A stretch of DNA of 64,000 nt from CAMCFD01 sp965661355 (GCA_965661355.1 CBFIDI010000001.1:22127-86126), one strand, 5' to 3'. Shown: positions 26,886 to 37,792, counted from the first letter of the stretch. Made by a program: numbers and translations. The notes: generated from the letters alone by a model not told the origin.

Positions 26886-27323
26886 ATGTCAAAGGGAAAA
26901 AAAGAAGTTGTTGGAGTAATTAAATTACAAGTTCCAGTCGGCAAAGCCAACCCGGCTCCGCCAATTGGTCCAGCACTTGGCCAAAAAGGCCTTAATATCA
27001 TGGATTTTTGCAAGGAATTTAATGCCTTAAAGTTTGATTACAAACCAGGTACGCCAATTCCTACCACTATTTATGCACACAAAGATAGAAGTTTTTCAAT
27101 TGAAACAAAAAATCCACCGGTCTCTTTCTTGATTAAAGAAGAAATTAACCTAAAAAAGGGATCTTCTAATCCAGGAAAAGACATTGCTGGTAAAATTAGC
27201 TTAGAACAAGTAAAATCAGTCGCTCAAAAGAAAATGGTCGATATGAATGCAACAGATCTAGAAGCTTGCATGGAGATGGTAAAAGGCTCGGCAATGTCAA
27301 TGGGTCTTGAAGTTGTTGAATAA
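26886..27323 (+). CDS. rplK: 50S ribosomal protein L11
   Basis: L11 forms the GTPase-associated centre stalk base with 23S rRNA. The 145-aa product has the expected VVGVIKLQVPVGKANPAPPI start, GPALGQKGLNIMDFCKEFN and the C-terminal RNA-binding domain with GSAMSMGLEV. It is 29 bp upstream of rplA. Confidence 0.97.
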   Translation: MSKGKKEVVGVIKLQVPVGKANPAPPIGPALGQKGLNIMDFCKEFNALKFDYKPGTPIPTTIYAHKDRSFSIETKNPPVSFLIKEEINLKKGSSNPGKDIAGKISLEQVKSVAQKKMVDMNATDLEACMEMVKGSAMSMGLEVVE

Positions 27324-27352
27324 TTAATTAAATTACATATTTAGTAAATATA

Positions 27353-28036
27353 ATGGCTAAAAAAGAAAATAAAATAGAAAAATTTGTTGCTTCAGACATT
27401 CAGGAAGCTGTCAATAAAGTTCTTGAAAATAGCAAGCGAGATGATCGTAAATTCTCCGAATCTATTGATATTGCTGTAAATTTAGGAATTGATCCAAAAA
27501 AATCAACACAAAATGTCAGGGGCTCAGTCTTGTTACCAAAAGGCTCAGGTAAAAAAGTTAGGGTTGCGGTATTAACGTCTGACGAGGCAAAAAAGGCCGA
27601 AGCAATCGAATCTGGTGCTTCGAAGGCTGGTTTTGACGAAATAGTCGCAGAAATTAACGCCGGCAACATAGACTTCGATTATTGTATTGCCACGCCAGAT
27701 ATCATGCCTAAAATTTCAAAAGTTGCTAAAGTTCTTGGCCCGCGTGGATTAATGCCAAGCCCGAAGAACGGTACGGTCACAATGGAAATTAAAAAAACGG
27801 TTGACGAAGCCTTGAAGGGTAAAATAAACTTTAAGAATGATAAAGGCGGAATAATCCATTGCATCGTTGGCAAGGCTGATTTCAAATCTGAAGATTTAAT
27901 TCAAAATATTGAAGCAGTTCTTAAAAAAGTCAAAGATTCTAAACCGGAAGAAGCAAAAGGCAAATATATTAAAAAGGTACATTTGGCCAGCACAATGGGC
28001 AAATCTGTTGAGATTTTGCAAGATGCTAAAAAATAA
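27353..28036 (+). CDS. rplA: 50S ribosomal protein L1
   Basis: L1 binds the mobile L1 stalk of 23S rRNA and usually represses its own operon by binding the mRNA leader. The 227-aa product has the two-domain L1 fold with VRGSVLLPKGSGKKVRVAV, the LGPRGLMPSPKNGTVT signature (about residues 126-141) and the C-terminal KKVHLASTMGKS. It follows rplK closely, in the standard order. Confidence 0.97.
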   Translation: MAKKENKIEKFVASDIQEAVNKVLENSKRDDRKFSESIDIAVNLGIDPKKSTQNVRGSVLLPKGSGKKVRVAVLTSDEAKKAEAIESGASKAGFDEIVAEINAGNIDFDYCIATPDIMPKISKVAKVLGPRGLMPSPKNGTVTMEIKKTVDEALKGKINFKNDKGGIIHCIVGKADFKSEDLIQNIEAVLKKVKDSKPEEAKGKYIKKVHLASTMGKSVEILQDAKK

Positions 28037-28241
28037 TTTAACCTTTTGTTAAAAATTGGTTGTAAATAACTAAAAAAGATTCAACCTAAATTATTTTAGG
28101 TTAGACAAAATAATTTCACCATATTTTTGGTGCAATTATAATATTAAGCATAAATTTATGTGTCAATGAGAAAGGCTAAGACTTTCACTTTTTAACTAAA
28201 GATAACATTGTTCACATCTCTTTATAGATTAAATAAATTTT
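28037..28241 (+). promoter_or_regulatory. Leader of rplJ, possible L10 autoregulatory region
   Basis: The 205-nt gap contains two hairpins, AACCTAAA-TTAT-TTTAGGTT (about 28083-28102) and CACC-loop-GGTG (about 28118-28133), followed by GAAAGGCTAAGACTTTCACTTTT (split here only by position) before the rplJ start. Bacteria commonly regulate rplJL by L10(L12)4 binding to such a leader. Assignment to that leader class is inference from position and structure. Confidence 0.4.
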
Positions 28242-28757
28242 ATGGCAATTAGTAAAGAAAAAAAGACAGGCCTCGTCCAAAAATTAAAGGACGATCTAGC
28301 TAAATCAAATATCGTTGTTATTGTTCATTATCGTGGAATGAGCGGCTCGGAGCTTTATAAATTAAGGGTTGAGTTGAAATCTAAGGGGTGCAATATAAAA
28401 ATTGCGAAGAATACCCTGTCTTCGATCGCGATAAAAGGAACGGAAGTAGAATCTTTGGGTGAGTATTTGCAAGGACCAACTGCGCTTCTTTATGCGCAAG
28501 ACCCAGTCGCCTTAGCAAAAACAATCGCAGACACTGATAAAGAAATAGAATCTTTTGAAGTTCAGGCAGGCTTACTCGACGGAAAGATCATTAAACTTGC
28601 TGAAATTTCGAATCTTGCGAAACTTGGGTCTTTGGAAGAGGTCAGAGCCGCTTTCATTGGCAAGTTAAATGGAGTTCAATCGAATTTTGTTAGAGTGGTT
28701 AACGCTCCTCAAGCAGGATTGGTTGCCTTGTTTAATGCTAAGGCACAACAAGGATAA
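28242..28757 (+). CDS. rplJ: 50S ribosomal protein L10
   Basis: L10 anchors the L7/L12 stalk to the large subunit. The 171-aa product has the typical N-terminus (LVQKLKDDLAKSNIVVIVHY), RGMSGSELYKLRVELKS, IKIAKNTL and a C-terminal helix that binds L7/L12 dimers. It is followed 42 bp later by rplL. Confidence 0.96.
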   Translation: MAISKEKKTGLVQKLKDDLAKSNIVVIVHYRGMSGSELYKLRVELKSKGCNIKIAKNTLSSIAIKGTEVESLGEYLQGPTALLYAQDPVALAKTIADTDKEIESFEVQAGLLDGKIIKLAEISNLAKLGSLEEVRAAFIGKLNGVQSNFVRVVNAPQAGLVALFNAKAQQG

Positions 28758-28799
28758 TTAATTTTACACTAAATAATAACAACTAAAATCATAGATAAA

Positions 28800-29174
28800 A
28801 TGGCTAATATTGAAGAATTAACAGAAACATTATCATCGCTTACAGTTCTTGAACTTGCAGATCTTAGCAAGGCTTTAGAAGAAAAATGGGGCGTTAGCGC
28901 CGCTGCTTTTGCTGCTCCGGCGGCTGGTGGAGCAGCTGCAGCGACTGGTGCCGAAGAAGCTAAAGACGAATTTGAAGTTGTCTTAACTGATATCGGAGCT
29001 AACAAAATTAATGTAATTAAAGAAGTCAGAGCCATCACTGGACTTGGCTTGAAGGAAGCTAAAGACTTAGTTGAAAGCGCTCCTAAGGCTGTAAAATCTG
29101 ATGTTGCTAAAGAAGAAGCTGAAGAAATGAAGAAAAAACTTGAAGCAGCTGGCGCTAAAGTTGAGCTTAAATAA
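28800..29174 (+). CDS. rplL: 50S ribosomal protein L7/L12
   Basis: Stalk protein that recruits translational GTPases. The 124-aa product has the N-terminal dimerisation helices (ELTETLSSLTVLELADLSKA), an Ala/Gly-rich hinge (about residues 38-55) and the C-terminal factor-binding domain with NKINVIKEVRAITGLGLKEA and AKDLVESAPKAVKS. Length is normal. Confidence 0.97.
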   Translation: MANIEELTETLSSLTVLELADLSKALEEKWGVSAAAFAAPAAGGAAAATGAEEAKDEFEVVLTDIGANKINVIKEVRAITGLGLKEAKDLVESAPKAVKSDVAKEEAEEMKKKLEAAGAKVELK

Positions 29175-29476
29175 AAAAGCTAAATTAAACAAGTCAAAGA
29201 CGACTTAATTAAAAGATCGTGTTTGACTTGTTCACATCTTGAAATTGACGAATTTTAAGATTATTACCAAACTTTCGTTTTTAAATCAATATATTATAGA
29301 TAGTATAAAAAACTTATTGCTATCAAATTTTATGAATTATTACGAAAAAGAACTGGTCGAATTAAAGGCCATTTTAGCTATTTTGCTACAAATCTACATT
29401 CGTTAAAGCAAAATGCTTAAAGAAGCAGATTATATCTGTAAATGCTTGATATCAACATAACATAAAGAGGTCCTAG
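29175..29476 (+). promoter_or_regulatory. rplL-rpoB intergenic region with 11-bp-stem hairpin
   Basis: AACAAGTCAAA (29188-29198) and TTTGACTTGTT (29222-29232) form an 11-bp perfect stem a few bases after the rplL stop. No T-run follows, so it is more like an attenuator or RNA-processing site between the ribosomal protein and polymerase genes than a full terminator. No other feature is visible in the gap. Confidence 0.5.
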
Positions 29477-32400
29477 GTGATTCAAAGTCGTAGCTTCGAT
29501 AATGTCGTCATGAGAAAAAGTTTCAGTGACAATGTCGATAAGGCAGAAGTTCCTTATCTTGCTTCATTGCAAAAAAATTCTTACGATAAATTCCTGCAAA
29601 TAAGCACAAATCCTAAAGAAAGAAAAAATCAAGGAATTCAATCAGTTTTTAACTCATTTTTTCCAATTTCTGATTCTGACGAAAATATCACGGTAGAATT
29701 TTTAGAATATAATTTAGGAAAACCAAAATATGAGGCGCAAGAATGTTTATCAGTAGGTAGAAGCTTTTCTTCACCGCTCTATGCTCAGTTGCGTCTAATT
29801 TTATGGAGCCAAGAAGAAGATTCCGAAGTTAAAGAAATTCGCTCAATTAAAGAGCAAGAAGTATATTTATGCGACATTCCTCTAATGACTGAAACCTCAA
29901 GTTTTATTGTCAATGGCGCAGAAAGAGTTATAGTCTCGCAAATGCGTAGAGCACCTGGTGTGTTTTTTGATAGCGACATGAGTAAAACTTCTGAGTCTAA
30001 ATCATATACTGCCAAAATTATTCCGCATTTAGGTTCGTGGCTTGATTTTGAGTTTGATTCAAAAGATGTAATCCACTTTAGAGTAGATAAAAAGCGTAAA
30101 ATACCAGTCTCTTCGCTGCTGAGAGCGGTTGGCCTTACTAGCGAAGAAATTATCAGTCAATTTTATACCGCTACCACTGCAAAACTTACCGAAAAAGGCT
30201 GGGCCATAGATTTTGATGCACAGTTATATATGGGTAAAAAATTGCCTTTTGACCTTGTTTGTGCAAAAAGCGAGGAAGTTGTCGCGAAAGAGGGTTCAAA
30301 ATTCAATCGCAAAACTAAAGAAAAGCTAGAAGAAAAAGGCTTTGATCAATATTTGTTGACCGAAGATGCTTTGCCTGGTTATATTATAGCCCAAGATTTG
30401 GCAGACCCTGAAACAGGCGAATTACTTCTTGAAGCTGGCGCCATTGTTACCTCGGAAAGCCTTAGTATTTTAAGAAAACTTGACTTTAAAGAAGTAAGGA
30501 TAGTTAACCCAAGTAAATCTGATATTGGGCCTTATATATTTAATACTATGCTGCTTGACAAGAATCAAACCCAAAAAGACGCTTTATTCGATATTTATAA
30601 GGCCATCAGACTTGGTGAAGCTCCGTCTTCTGTTGAAGTTGCGCAAAATTATCTTGATAATTTATTCTTTTCAGACTCTAGATATCACCTTTCTGATGTT
30701 GGAAGAATGAAAATGAACCACCGTCTTGGGCTTGAAATTGATGTCGAAACTCAATCTTTAACTCATGATGACATCAAGAGAACTATTAAAATTTTAAGTG
30801 AAACTAAGCATAACGATCTTAAAACTGATGATATAGACAATTTGGCCAATAGAAGAGTTCGTGCAGTTGGCGAATTGATTGAAAATCAGATGAGAATTGG
30901 CATGGCCAGAGTTGAAAAATCAATCATAGAAAAAATTAATTCAAGCGAGTCTGATTCTATGATGCCGCAAAATTTAATTAATTCTAAGCCTTTAATCACG
31001 GCAATTAAAGACTTCTTTGCGACTTCGCAACTTTCGCAATTTATGGACCAAACAAATCCGCTTTCTGACATTACTCACAAAAGAAGACTGTCTGCGCTTG
31101 GGCCTGGTGGCCTTACCAGAGAGCGCGCCGGTTTTGAAGTTCGCGATGTTCACCCAACGCATTATGGACGAATTTGCCCAATTGAAACGCCAGAAGGACC
31201 AAATATTGGCCTTATAAACTCAATGGCTACTTATGCAAAAGTTAACGAATATGGATTTATCGAAACTCCTTATAGAAAAGTTATTAACCGTAAAATTACT
31301 GATGAAGTAATTTATATCTCGGCAATTAAAGAAGTTGACCATGTTATTGCGCCTGCTAATGTAAATGTTGATAAAGATGGTAAAATTATTGACGAACTTG
31401 TAAGCTGTCGTAAAAATGGCGAATATGTCATGATGACTTCAGACAAAATTGATTTTGCTGATATTTCAACTCGTCAAATTATCTCTATTGCAACAACGCT
31501 AATTCCATTTTTAGAAAATGATGATGCAAATCGTGCTTTAATGGGGTCAAACATGCAACGCCAAGCGGTTCCGCTTTTGAAGCCGCAATCTCCTTTAGTT
31601 GGAACTGGAATGGAGGCTGTTATTGCCGCTGATTCTGGAGCCGTAGTTAGAAGCAAATTTGATGGCGAAGTTAAATATGTTGACGCCAATAAAATTGTAG
31701 TTGAATCAATTGGCGAAGATGAATTGTCGCATGTTGAAATTTGCAATTTGTCAAAATATATCAGAACGAACCAAGATACTTGCATTAACCAAAAGCCTAT
31801 TGTATTTGAAGGACAAAAAGTAAAAGCTGGTCAAATTATGACCGACGGACATTCAATTAAAGATAGCGAATTGGCTCTTGGACAAAATGTTAGAGTTGCA
31901 TTTATGCCTTGGAACGGTTACAACTTTGAGGATTCAATTATAATTTCAGAAAAAATTCTTCAAGAAGACACTTTCACTTCCGTTAGAATTGAAGAGCTTG
32001 AAATTGTCGCCAGAGACACGAGGCTTGGGCCCGAAGAAATTACGCGCGACATTCCTAATGTTAACGAAGACTTACTTGGAAAGCTTGATGAGGAAGGAAT
32101 TGTTCATATTGGCGCGCAATTAAAGCCCGGTGATTTATTGGTCGGAAAAACTACGCCAAAAAGTGAAGCACCAGTTACGCCAGAAGAAAAACTTTTGCGT
32201 GTAATTTTTGGTGAAAAAGCTTCAGAAGTTAAAGATTCTTCGCTTTACGTGCCGACCGGAATTAACGGAACAGTTGTTGATGTTAAAGTACTTTCAAGAA
32301 AGGGTATTGAAAAAGACGAAAGGTCGGTTTATATCGAGATGCAGCAAATTGAGAATTTAGCAAAGCAAAAAGATATTAGGGTTAACTTTTTGGAAAAATC

Positions 32401-33574
32401 TTTAAAATCTGGCTTAGTTGCACTTTTCGAAGGCAAGAAAATTACTAATGATATCGATAAAATTAAATCTAGAGGCGAACTACGCAAAGAAGATTTGCAT
32501 GATGTTTCTAAAAATATCTTAGCTAAAATAGTCGTTGACGATGCTAAAACAATGGACAAAGCCGAAAAAATGGTAAAAGCCCATAATAGCGAAGTATCTG
32601 ATATTGAAAAAGAGTTCAATGATAAAGTTGCTAAAATTAAAGCTGGAGACGAACTTGCGCAAGGTGTTTTGAAAATTGTGAAAGTTTATGTTGCTTCGAA
32701 ATATCGTTTACAACCTGGCGATAAAATGGCTGGGCGCCATGGTAACAAAGGTGTTGTATCGAAAATTGCCCCTGTTGAAGATATGCCATTTGGCGAAGAT
32801 GGCGAGCCGGTTGATATCGTATTAAACCCGCTTGGCGTTCCTTCGCGAATGAATGTTGGACAAATTCTTGAAACCCACCTTGGTTGGGCCTCTAAGAATA
32901 TTGGCGTCCAAATTTGCAAAATATTTGATGAAGCCGCTAATCAGAAAGCTGAACTTGCAAAAAACCTTCGAGAAAAATTAAAAAAGGTTTATTTCTTGGA
33001 TAAAGAACAGGCAAAAATCAATGAAATGGACGATGATAAATTGGTATATTTCGCTTCTAAGCTAAAGCGCGGCGTGCCATTTGCAACCGGTGCTTTTGAG
33101 GGAATAAAAGAAGAGCATATTGCTAATTTACTTGAAGAGGCGAATGTTGATAAATCTGGTCAAATCACTCTTTTTGACGGCAGAACCGGAGAAAAATTTG
33201 ACCGTCCAGTTACGGTTGGCTATATTTACATGCTAAAACTGCATCATTTAGTCAACGACAAGATTCATGCTCGCTCAATTGGACCTTACAGTCTTATTAC
33301 TCAGCAACCACTTGGCGGTAAATCGCACTTTGGTGGTCAAAGGTTCGGAGAAATGGAATGTTGGGCACTTCAGGCTTATGGCGCAGCATATTCATTGCAA
33401 GAAATGTTGACGGTTAAATCTGATGATGTTGTTGGCAGAATAAAGATTTACGAATCTATAATTCAAGGCAACCAAAACTTTAATTGCTCGATTCCTGAAT
33501 CGTTTAATGTTATGATTAAAGAGGTTAGATCTCTGGGGCTTAATATTGAATTGATCGAAGATCAAGTAAAATAA
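29477..33574 (+). CDS. rpoB: RNA polymerase beta subunit
   Basis: Catalytic beta subunit of RNA polymerase, 1365 aa, full length for alphaproteobacteria. The start is GTG at 29477 with AGAGG at 29466-29470 as the ribosome-binding site. The rifampicin region reads TSQLSQFMDQTNPLSD then ITHKRRLSALGPGG, keeping the Asp, His and Ser positions whose mutation gives resistance in E. coli. Other hallmarks: RDVHPTHYGRICPIETPEGP, KMAGRHGNKGVVS and GGQRFGEMECWALQAYGA near the C-terminus. It precedes rpoC by 90 bp. Confidence 0.98.
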   Translation: MIQSRSFDNVVMRKSFSDNVDKAEVPYLASLQKNSYDKFLQISTNPKERKNQGIQSVFNSFFPISDSDENITVEFLEYNLGKPKYEAQECLSVGRSFSSPLYAQLRLILWSQEEDSEVKEIRSIKEQEVYLCDIPLMTETSSFIVNGAERVIVSQMRRAPGVFFDSDMSKTSESKSYTAKIIPHLGSWLDFEFDSKDVIHFRVDKKRKIPVSSLLRAVGLTSEEIISQFYTATTAKLTEKGWAIDFDAQLYMGKKLPFDLVCAKSEEVVAKEGSKFNRKTKEKLEEKGFDQYLLTEDALPGYIIAQDLADPETGELLLEAGAIVTSESLSILRKLDFKEVRIVNPSKSDIGPYIFNTMLLDKNQTQKDALFDIYKAIRLGEAPSSVEVAQNYLDNLFFSDSRYHLSDVGRMKMNHRLGLEIDVETQSLTHDDIKRTIKILSETKHNDLKTDDIDNLANRRVRAVGELIENQMRIGMARVEKSIIEKINSSESDSMMPQNLINSKPLITAIKDFFATSQLSQFMDQTNPLSDITHKRRLSALGPGGLTRERAGFEVRDVHPTHYGRICPIETPEGPNIGLINSMATYAKVNEYGFIETPYRKVINRKITDEVIYISAIKEVDHVIAPANVNVDKDGKIIDELVSCRKNGEYVMMTSDKIDFADISTRQIISIATTLIPFLENDDANRALMGSNMQRQAVPLLKPQSPLVGTGMEAVIAADSGAVVRSKFDGEVKYVDANKIVVESIGEDELSHVEICNLSKYIRTNQDTCINQKPIVFEGQKVKAGQIMTDGHSIKDSELALGQNVRVAFMPWNGYNFEDSIIISEKILQEDTFTSVRIEELEIVARDTRLGPEEITRDIPNVNEDLLGKLDEEGIVHIGAQLKPGDLLVGKTTPKSEAPVTPEEKLLRVIFGEKASEVKDSSLYVPTGINGTVVDVKVLSRKGIEKDERSVYIEMQQIENLAKQKDIRVNFLEKSLKSGLVALFEGKKITNDIDKIKSRGELRKEDLHDVSKNILAKIVVDDAKTMDKAEKMVKAHNSEVSDIEKEFNDKVAKIKAGDELAQGVLKIVKVYVASKYRLQPGDKMAGRHGNKGVVSKIAPVEDMPFGEDGEPVDIVLNPLGVPSRMNVGQILETHLGWASKNIGVQICKIFDEAANQKAELAKNLREKLKKVYFLDKEQAKINEMDDDKLVYFASKLKRGVPFATGAFEGIKEEHIANLLEEANVDKSGQITLFDGRTGEKFDRPVTVGYIYMLKLHHLVNDKIHARSIGPYSLITQQPLGGKSHFGGQRFGEMECWALQAYGAAYSLQEMLTVKSDDVVGRIKIYESIIQGNQNFNCSIPESFNVMIKEVRSLGLNIELIEDQVK

Positions 33575-33664
33575 ACTAAAAATTATATTGTCGGTCTATT
33601 AATTGACCGACAAAAGATAATGCAAGCAATAAAGTTTGCATAGAAAAATTAAAAAAAGAAAATT

Positions 33665-36600
33665 ATGTCATTAGCAGGAACTTCTTCGCATGGTTTGTTA
33701 AGCGTTAATACAAACGCAGCTGTTGATCTTTTAGATTTTAACGCAATTAAAATATCGGTCGCAGACCCAGATAAAATGCGCTCTTGGTCTTTTGGTGAAG
33801 TTTTAAAACCAGAAACAATCAATTACAGAACTTTTAAGCCCGAAAGAGAGGGTTTATTTTGCGCTAGAATTTTTGGCCCTATCAAAGATTACGAATGCTT
33901 ATGCGGTAAGTATAAAAGAATTAAATATAAGGGTATTGTTTGTGAGAAATGTGGCGTTGAAGTAACCTCTTCAAAGGTTCGCCGCGAAAGAATGGGCCAT
34001 ATTGAATTAGCAGCTCCGGTTGTTCATATTTGGTTCTTAAAATCTTTACCTTCAAGAATCAGTACCTTAGTGGGCACAAATCTCAAATCTATTGAGAAAG
34101 TTATTTATTTTGAAAGCTATGTAGTAACCGACCCTTTAATGTCACCAATGAGAGAGGGTGAAGTTTTAAGCGAAGACGAATATGAAAAAGCCTGTAACGA
34201 GCATGGACATGGCAGCTTCGTTGCCGAGATGGGCGCAGAGGCGGTTCATAAAATATTAGCTGGACTTGATTTGGCAAAGTTACAAAAATCATTGCGTGAA
34301 GAGCTTTCGGTTCAGGTTTCTGATGTTAAAAAAGAGAAAATAATTAAAAGGCTTAAACTAGTTGAACAATTTTTAGAGTCGGATAATAGACCTGAATGGA
34401 TGATAATGAAAGTTTTGCCAGTTATACCTCCGGATATCAGGCCATTGGTTATGCTTGACGGTGGCAGATTTGCAACTTCGGATCTTAACGAGCTTTATCG
34501 TCGAGTTATTAACAGAAATAATCGCCTAAGAAGATTAATAGAGCTTTCTGCGCCTGAAGTTATTATCAGAAATGAAAAAAGAATGCTGCAGGAATCGGTT
34601 GACGCCTTGCTTGACAACGGCAGAAGCGGATCGGTAGTTAAAAACGCCAACAAAAAGCCTTTCAAATCGCTTAGCGACATGTTAAAAGGTAAGCAAGGTA
34701 GATTCAGACAAAACTTACTTGGTAAGCGTGTAGATTATTCTGGGCGTTCGGTTATTGTTGTGGGTCCAGAGTTAAAGCTTCACCAATGCGGCTTGCCAAA
34801 GAAAATGGCTTTGGAATTATTTAAACCGTTTATTTATTCTAAACTTGAATTATACGGAAAATCTCCCTCTATCAAGGTTTCAAAGAAAATGGTTGAATCT
34901 GAAATGCCAGAAGTTTGGGATATTTTAGAAGAGGTAATTAACGAACATCCGGTTCTACTTAACCGCGCACCTACGCTTCACAGACTTGGTATTCAGGCAT
35001 TTGAGCCTGTTCTAACTGAAGGTAAAGCAATTCAACTTCACCCACTTGTTTGCGCCGCATTTAACGCCGATTTTGATGGCGACCAAATGGCGGTTCATGT
35101 CCCTCTTTCTGTTGAGGCGCAAGTTGAGGCTCGTGTTTTAATGATGTCGACTAATAATATTTTAAGCCCAGCTAATGGTAAGCCAATTATCGTTCCTTCG
35201 CAAGATATTATTTTAGGGCTTTATTACTTGACAATGATTTCCAAAGATTTTGACAGCGAAAAAGCAAGACCAGTTGCAAGCCAGTCAGAGCTTGAGCATG
35301 CTTTGGCCTCAAAATCTCTTAGCTACCATGACAAAATTCTTTATCGTTATGAAGTAAAAAATAAAGATGGCGAGAAAACCTTCCAAAAAGTTGAAACCAC
35401 ACCCGGAAGAGTAACTCTTTATAATGCCTTGCCGCATCTTTTGAAAAATAATTTTGACATTGCCAATAATGTAATGACTAAAAAAGCAGTTACAAAACTT
35501 ATTGATGATGTTTATAGAAATTGCGGACAAAAAGAAACCGTCATGTTTTGCGATAGAGTTATGGCACTAGGGTTTAAAGAGGCCTGTTCGGCTGGTATTT
35601 CGATTGGTAAAGATGACATGGTAATCCCGCAAAGTAAACCTAGCTATGTCAATAATTCATTTGACAAGATCAAGAAGCTTGAAAAGCAATATCGCGAAGG
35701 CCTTATTACAGCCGGAGAACGCTATAACAAAGTTATTGATGAGTGGACACAATGTACTGAAGAAATTTCAAAAGAAATGATGAAGGAAATTGCCAATTAC
35801 AACAAACCAATTGAGGCTAACTCAATTTATATGATGGCAAATTCGGGTGCAAGGGGTTCTGAAACTCAGATTAAACAGGTTGCTGGTATGCGTGGCTTAA
35901 TGGCCAAGCCATCTGGCGAAATTATTGAAACGCCAATTATTTCTAATTTTAAAGAAGGGTTAGATGTAACTGAATATTTCATTTCAGCGCATGGCGCAAG
36001 AAAAGGCTTAGCCGACACGGCCCTTAAAACTGCAAATTCGGGATATCTTACAAGGCGCTTGGTAGATGTTTCGCAAGATTGTATTGTTACCGAGCAAGAT
36101 TGCGGCACCAAAGAAGGGCTTAAAATTGAGTCAATTATTGATGATGGCAGAGTTGTTGTGTCTTTGGCGGAACAGGTTTTAGGAAGGGTTCCTTCTGAAG
36201 ATGTCGTAGATAGCAATGGCGAAATAATCGCTAAGGCTGGCCAAATGATTGATGAAGAAATATCAGATAAAATTGAAGAATCTGATGTTAAATATATCAG
36301 GGCAAGATCGGCACTTACTTGCGAAGCCAAAAAAGGCGTTTGCGTTAAATGTTATGGTCGCGACTTGTCGCATGGTGGTGAAGTTAGCGTTGGTGAGGCA
36401 ATTGGCGTTATTGCAGCGCAATCAATCGGCGAACCTGGAACACAGCTTACCATGAGAACCTTCCATATTGGTGGAGCGGCGCAAAGAGGAGCGGAACAGT
36501 CTTCTATCTCGGCCATTGAGGACGGAATTGTTAAATTTGCAAGCAAGGGTACTATTGCTAATAGCCAAGGCAAGCTTGTAGTTGCGGCGCGTAATTTCGA

Positions 36601-37792
36601 AATTTCTTTGGTTGACGAAAAAGGCGTTGAAATTCATAGTTACAAACTTCCTTATGGCGCCTCTATTGTTCATAAAAACAAAGAGTCTGTTAAGAAAGGA
36701 ATGCATTTAGCAGAGTGGGATCCGTATAATATTCCGGTTATTGCTGAATTTGACGGTCAAATTAAATTTGCCGACTTGCTTGACAATATCTCGCTTCGTG
36801 AGAAAATTGACGAAGCCTCGGGAGTTTCAACAAAAATCGTTATTGACTGGAAGCAGCACAGTAAGCAAGATTTAAAACCAAGAATTACAATTGGCGAAAA
36901 AGATTACGCTCTTTCTGTTAATTCAGTTATTAACGCTTCAAATAATGATGAAGTAAAGGCTGGCGATGTTATTGCAAGAATTCCAAAAGAATCATCGAAA
37001 ACAAGTGATATTACTGGTGGCCTGCCTAGAGTTGCTGAGCTATTTGAAGCCAGAAAACCTAAGAACGCTTCCGTCATGAGTGAAATTGACGGTGTTGTAC
37101 AATTTGGAAAAGATTACAAAACCAAAAGACGCGTTATTATTCAACCAGAAGATGCTTCTCAGGAAGTGGTTGAATATTCCATTGCCAAAAATAAACATTT
37201 ATTTGTTGGCGAAGGTGACTCTGTCAAAAAAGGCGATATTATAGTTGACGGTAGCCCGGTTCCGCATGACATTCTTAAAATTCAAGGAATGCAGGCTTTT
37301 GCTAATTATATGGTTAACGAGGTTCAAAAAGTTTATCGTATGCAAGGCGTAAGAATTGACGATAAGCATATTGAGGTCATTTTGAATATGATGCTCAAGC
37401 GTGTTGAAGTTACAAATTCTGGTGAAACTACGCTTTTAATTGGCGAAATTGTTGATCGCGATGTATTTGAAGAAGTCAACCAAAAAATGATTGCCAAAGA
37501 CATGAAACCTGCACAATGTTCGCCAGTGTTGCTTGGTATAACCAAAGCTTCGCTTCAGACTAAATCGTTTATTTCTGCGGCGTCGTTCCAAGAAACTACC
37601 AGAGTTTTGGCTGATGCGGCGGTTCAGGGCAAAATTGATAATTTGGGCGGACTTAAAGAAAATGTTATTGTCGGCAGATTAATTCCGGCAGGAACAGGGC
37701 TTGTTACCGCTGATTATCGAGATATTGCTAGCAATAAAAATGAAAAAGTAACAATTGATAATTTAGAGACTGAAGAGTTAGTTGCTGAATAA
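33665..37792 (+). CDS. rpoC: RNA polymerase beta' subunit
   Basis: Beta' subunit carrying the active-site Mg aspartates in NADFDGDQMAVH (about residues 465-476). The 1375-aa product has the N-terminal zinc site (CLCGKYKRIKYKG...CEKCG), the bridge-helix/trigger-loop region, and the second zinc site (CEAKKGVCVKCYGRD, about 885-899). Length is normal and no interruption is seen. It ends the cluster and is followed by a strong terminator at 37823. Confidence 0.98.
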   Translation: MSLAGTSSHGLLSVNTNAAVDLLDFNAIKISVADPDKMRSWSFGEVLKPETINYRTFKPEREGLFCARIFGPIKDYECLCGKYKRIKYKGIVCEKCGVEVTSSKVRRERMGHIELAAPVVHIWFLKSLPSRISTLVGTNLKSIEKVIYFESYVVTDPLMSPMREGEVLSEDEYEKACNEHGHGSFVAEMGAEAVHKILAGLDLAKLQKSLREELSVQVSDVKKEKIIKRLKLVEQFLESDNRPEWMIMKVLPVIPPDIRPLVMLDGGRFATSDLNELYRRVINRNNRLRRLIELSAPEVIIRNEKRMLQESVDALLDNGRSGSVVKNANKKPFKSLSDMLKGKQGRFRQNLLGKRVDYSGRSVIVVGPELKLHQCGLPKKMALELFKPFIYSKLELYGKSPSIKVSKKMVESEMPEVWDILEEVINEHPVLLNRAPTLHRLGIQAFEPVLTEGKAIQLHPLVCAAFNADFDGDQMAVHVPLSVEAQVEARVLMMSTNNILSPANGKPIIVPSQDIILGLYYLTMISKDFDSEKARPVASQSELEHALASKSLSYHDKILYRYEVKNKDGEKTFQKVETTPGRVTLYNALPHLLKNNFDIANNVMTKKAVTKLIDDVYRNCGQKETVMFCDRVMALGFKEACSAGISIGKDDMVIPQSKPSYVNNSFDKIKKLEKQYREGLITAGERYNKVIDEWTQCTEEISKEMMKEIANYNKPIEANSIYMMANSGARGSETQIKQVAGMRGLMAKPSGEIIETPIISNFKEGLDVTEYFISAHGARKGLADTALKTANSGYLTRRLVDVSQDCIVTEQDCGTKEGLKIESIIDDGRVVVSLAEQVLGRVPSEDVVDSNGEIIAKAGQMIDEEISDKIEESDVKYIRARSALTCEAKKGVCVKCYGRDLSHGGEVSVGEAIGVIAAQSIGEPGTQLTMRTFHIGGAAQRGAEQSSISAIEDGIVKFASKGTIANSQGKLVVAARNFEISLVDEKGVEIHSYKLPYGASIVHKNKESVKKGMHLAEWDPYNIPVIAEFDGQIKFADLLDNISLREKIDEASGVSTKIVIDWKQHSKQDLKPRITIGEKDYALSVNSVINASNNDEVKAGDVIARIPKESSKTSDITGGLPRVAELFEARKPKNASVMSEIDGVVQFGKDYKTKRRVIIQPEDASQEVVEYSIAKNKHLFVGEGDSVKKGDIIVDGSPVPHDILKIQGMQAFANYMVNEVQKVYRMQGVRIDDKHIEVILNMMLKRVEVTNSGETTLLIGEIVDRDVFEEVNQKMIAKDMKPAQCSPVLLGITKASLQTKSFISAASFQETTRVLADAAVQGKIDNLGGLKENVIVGRLIPAGTGLVTADYRDIASNKNEKVTIDNLETEELVAE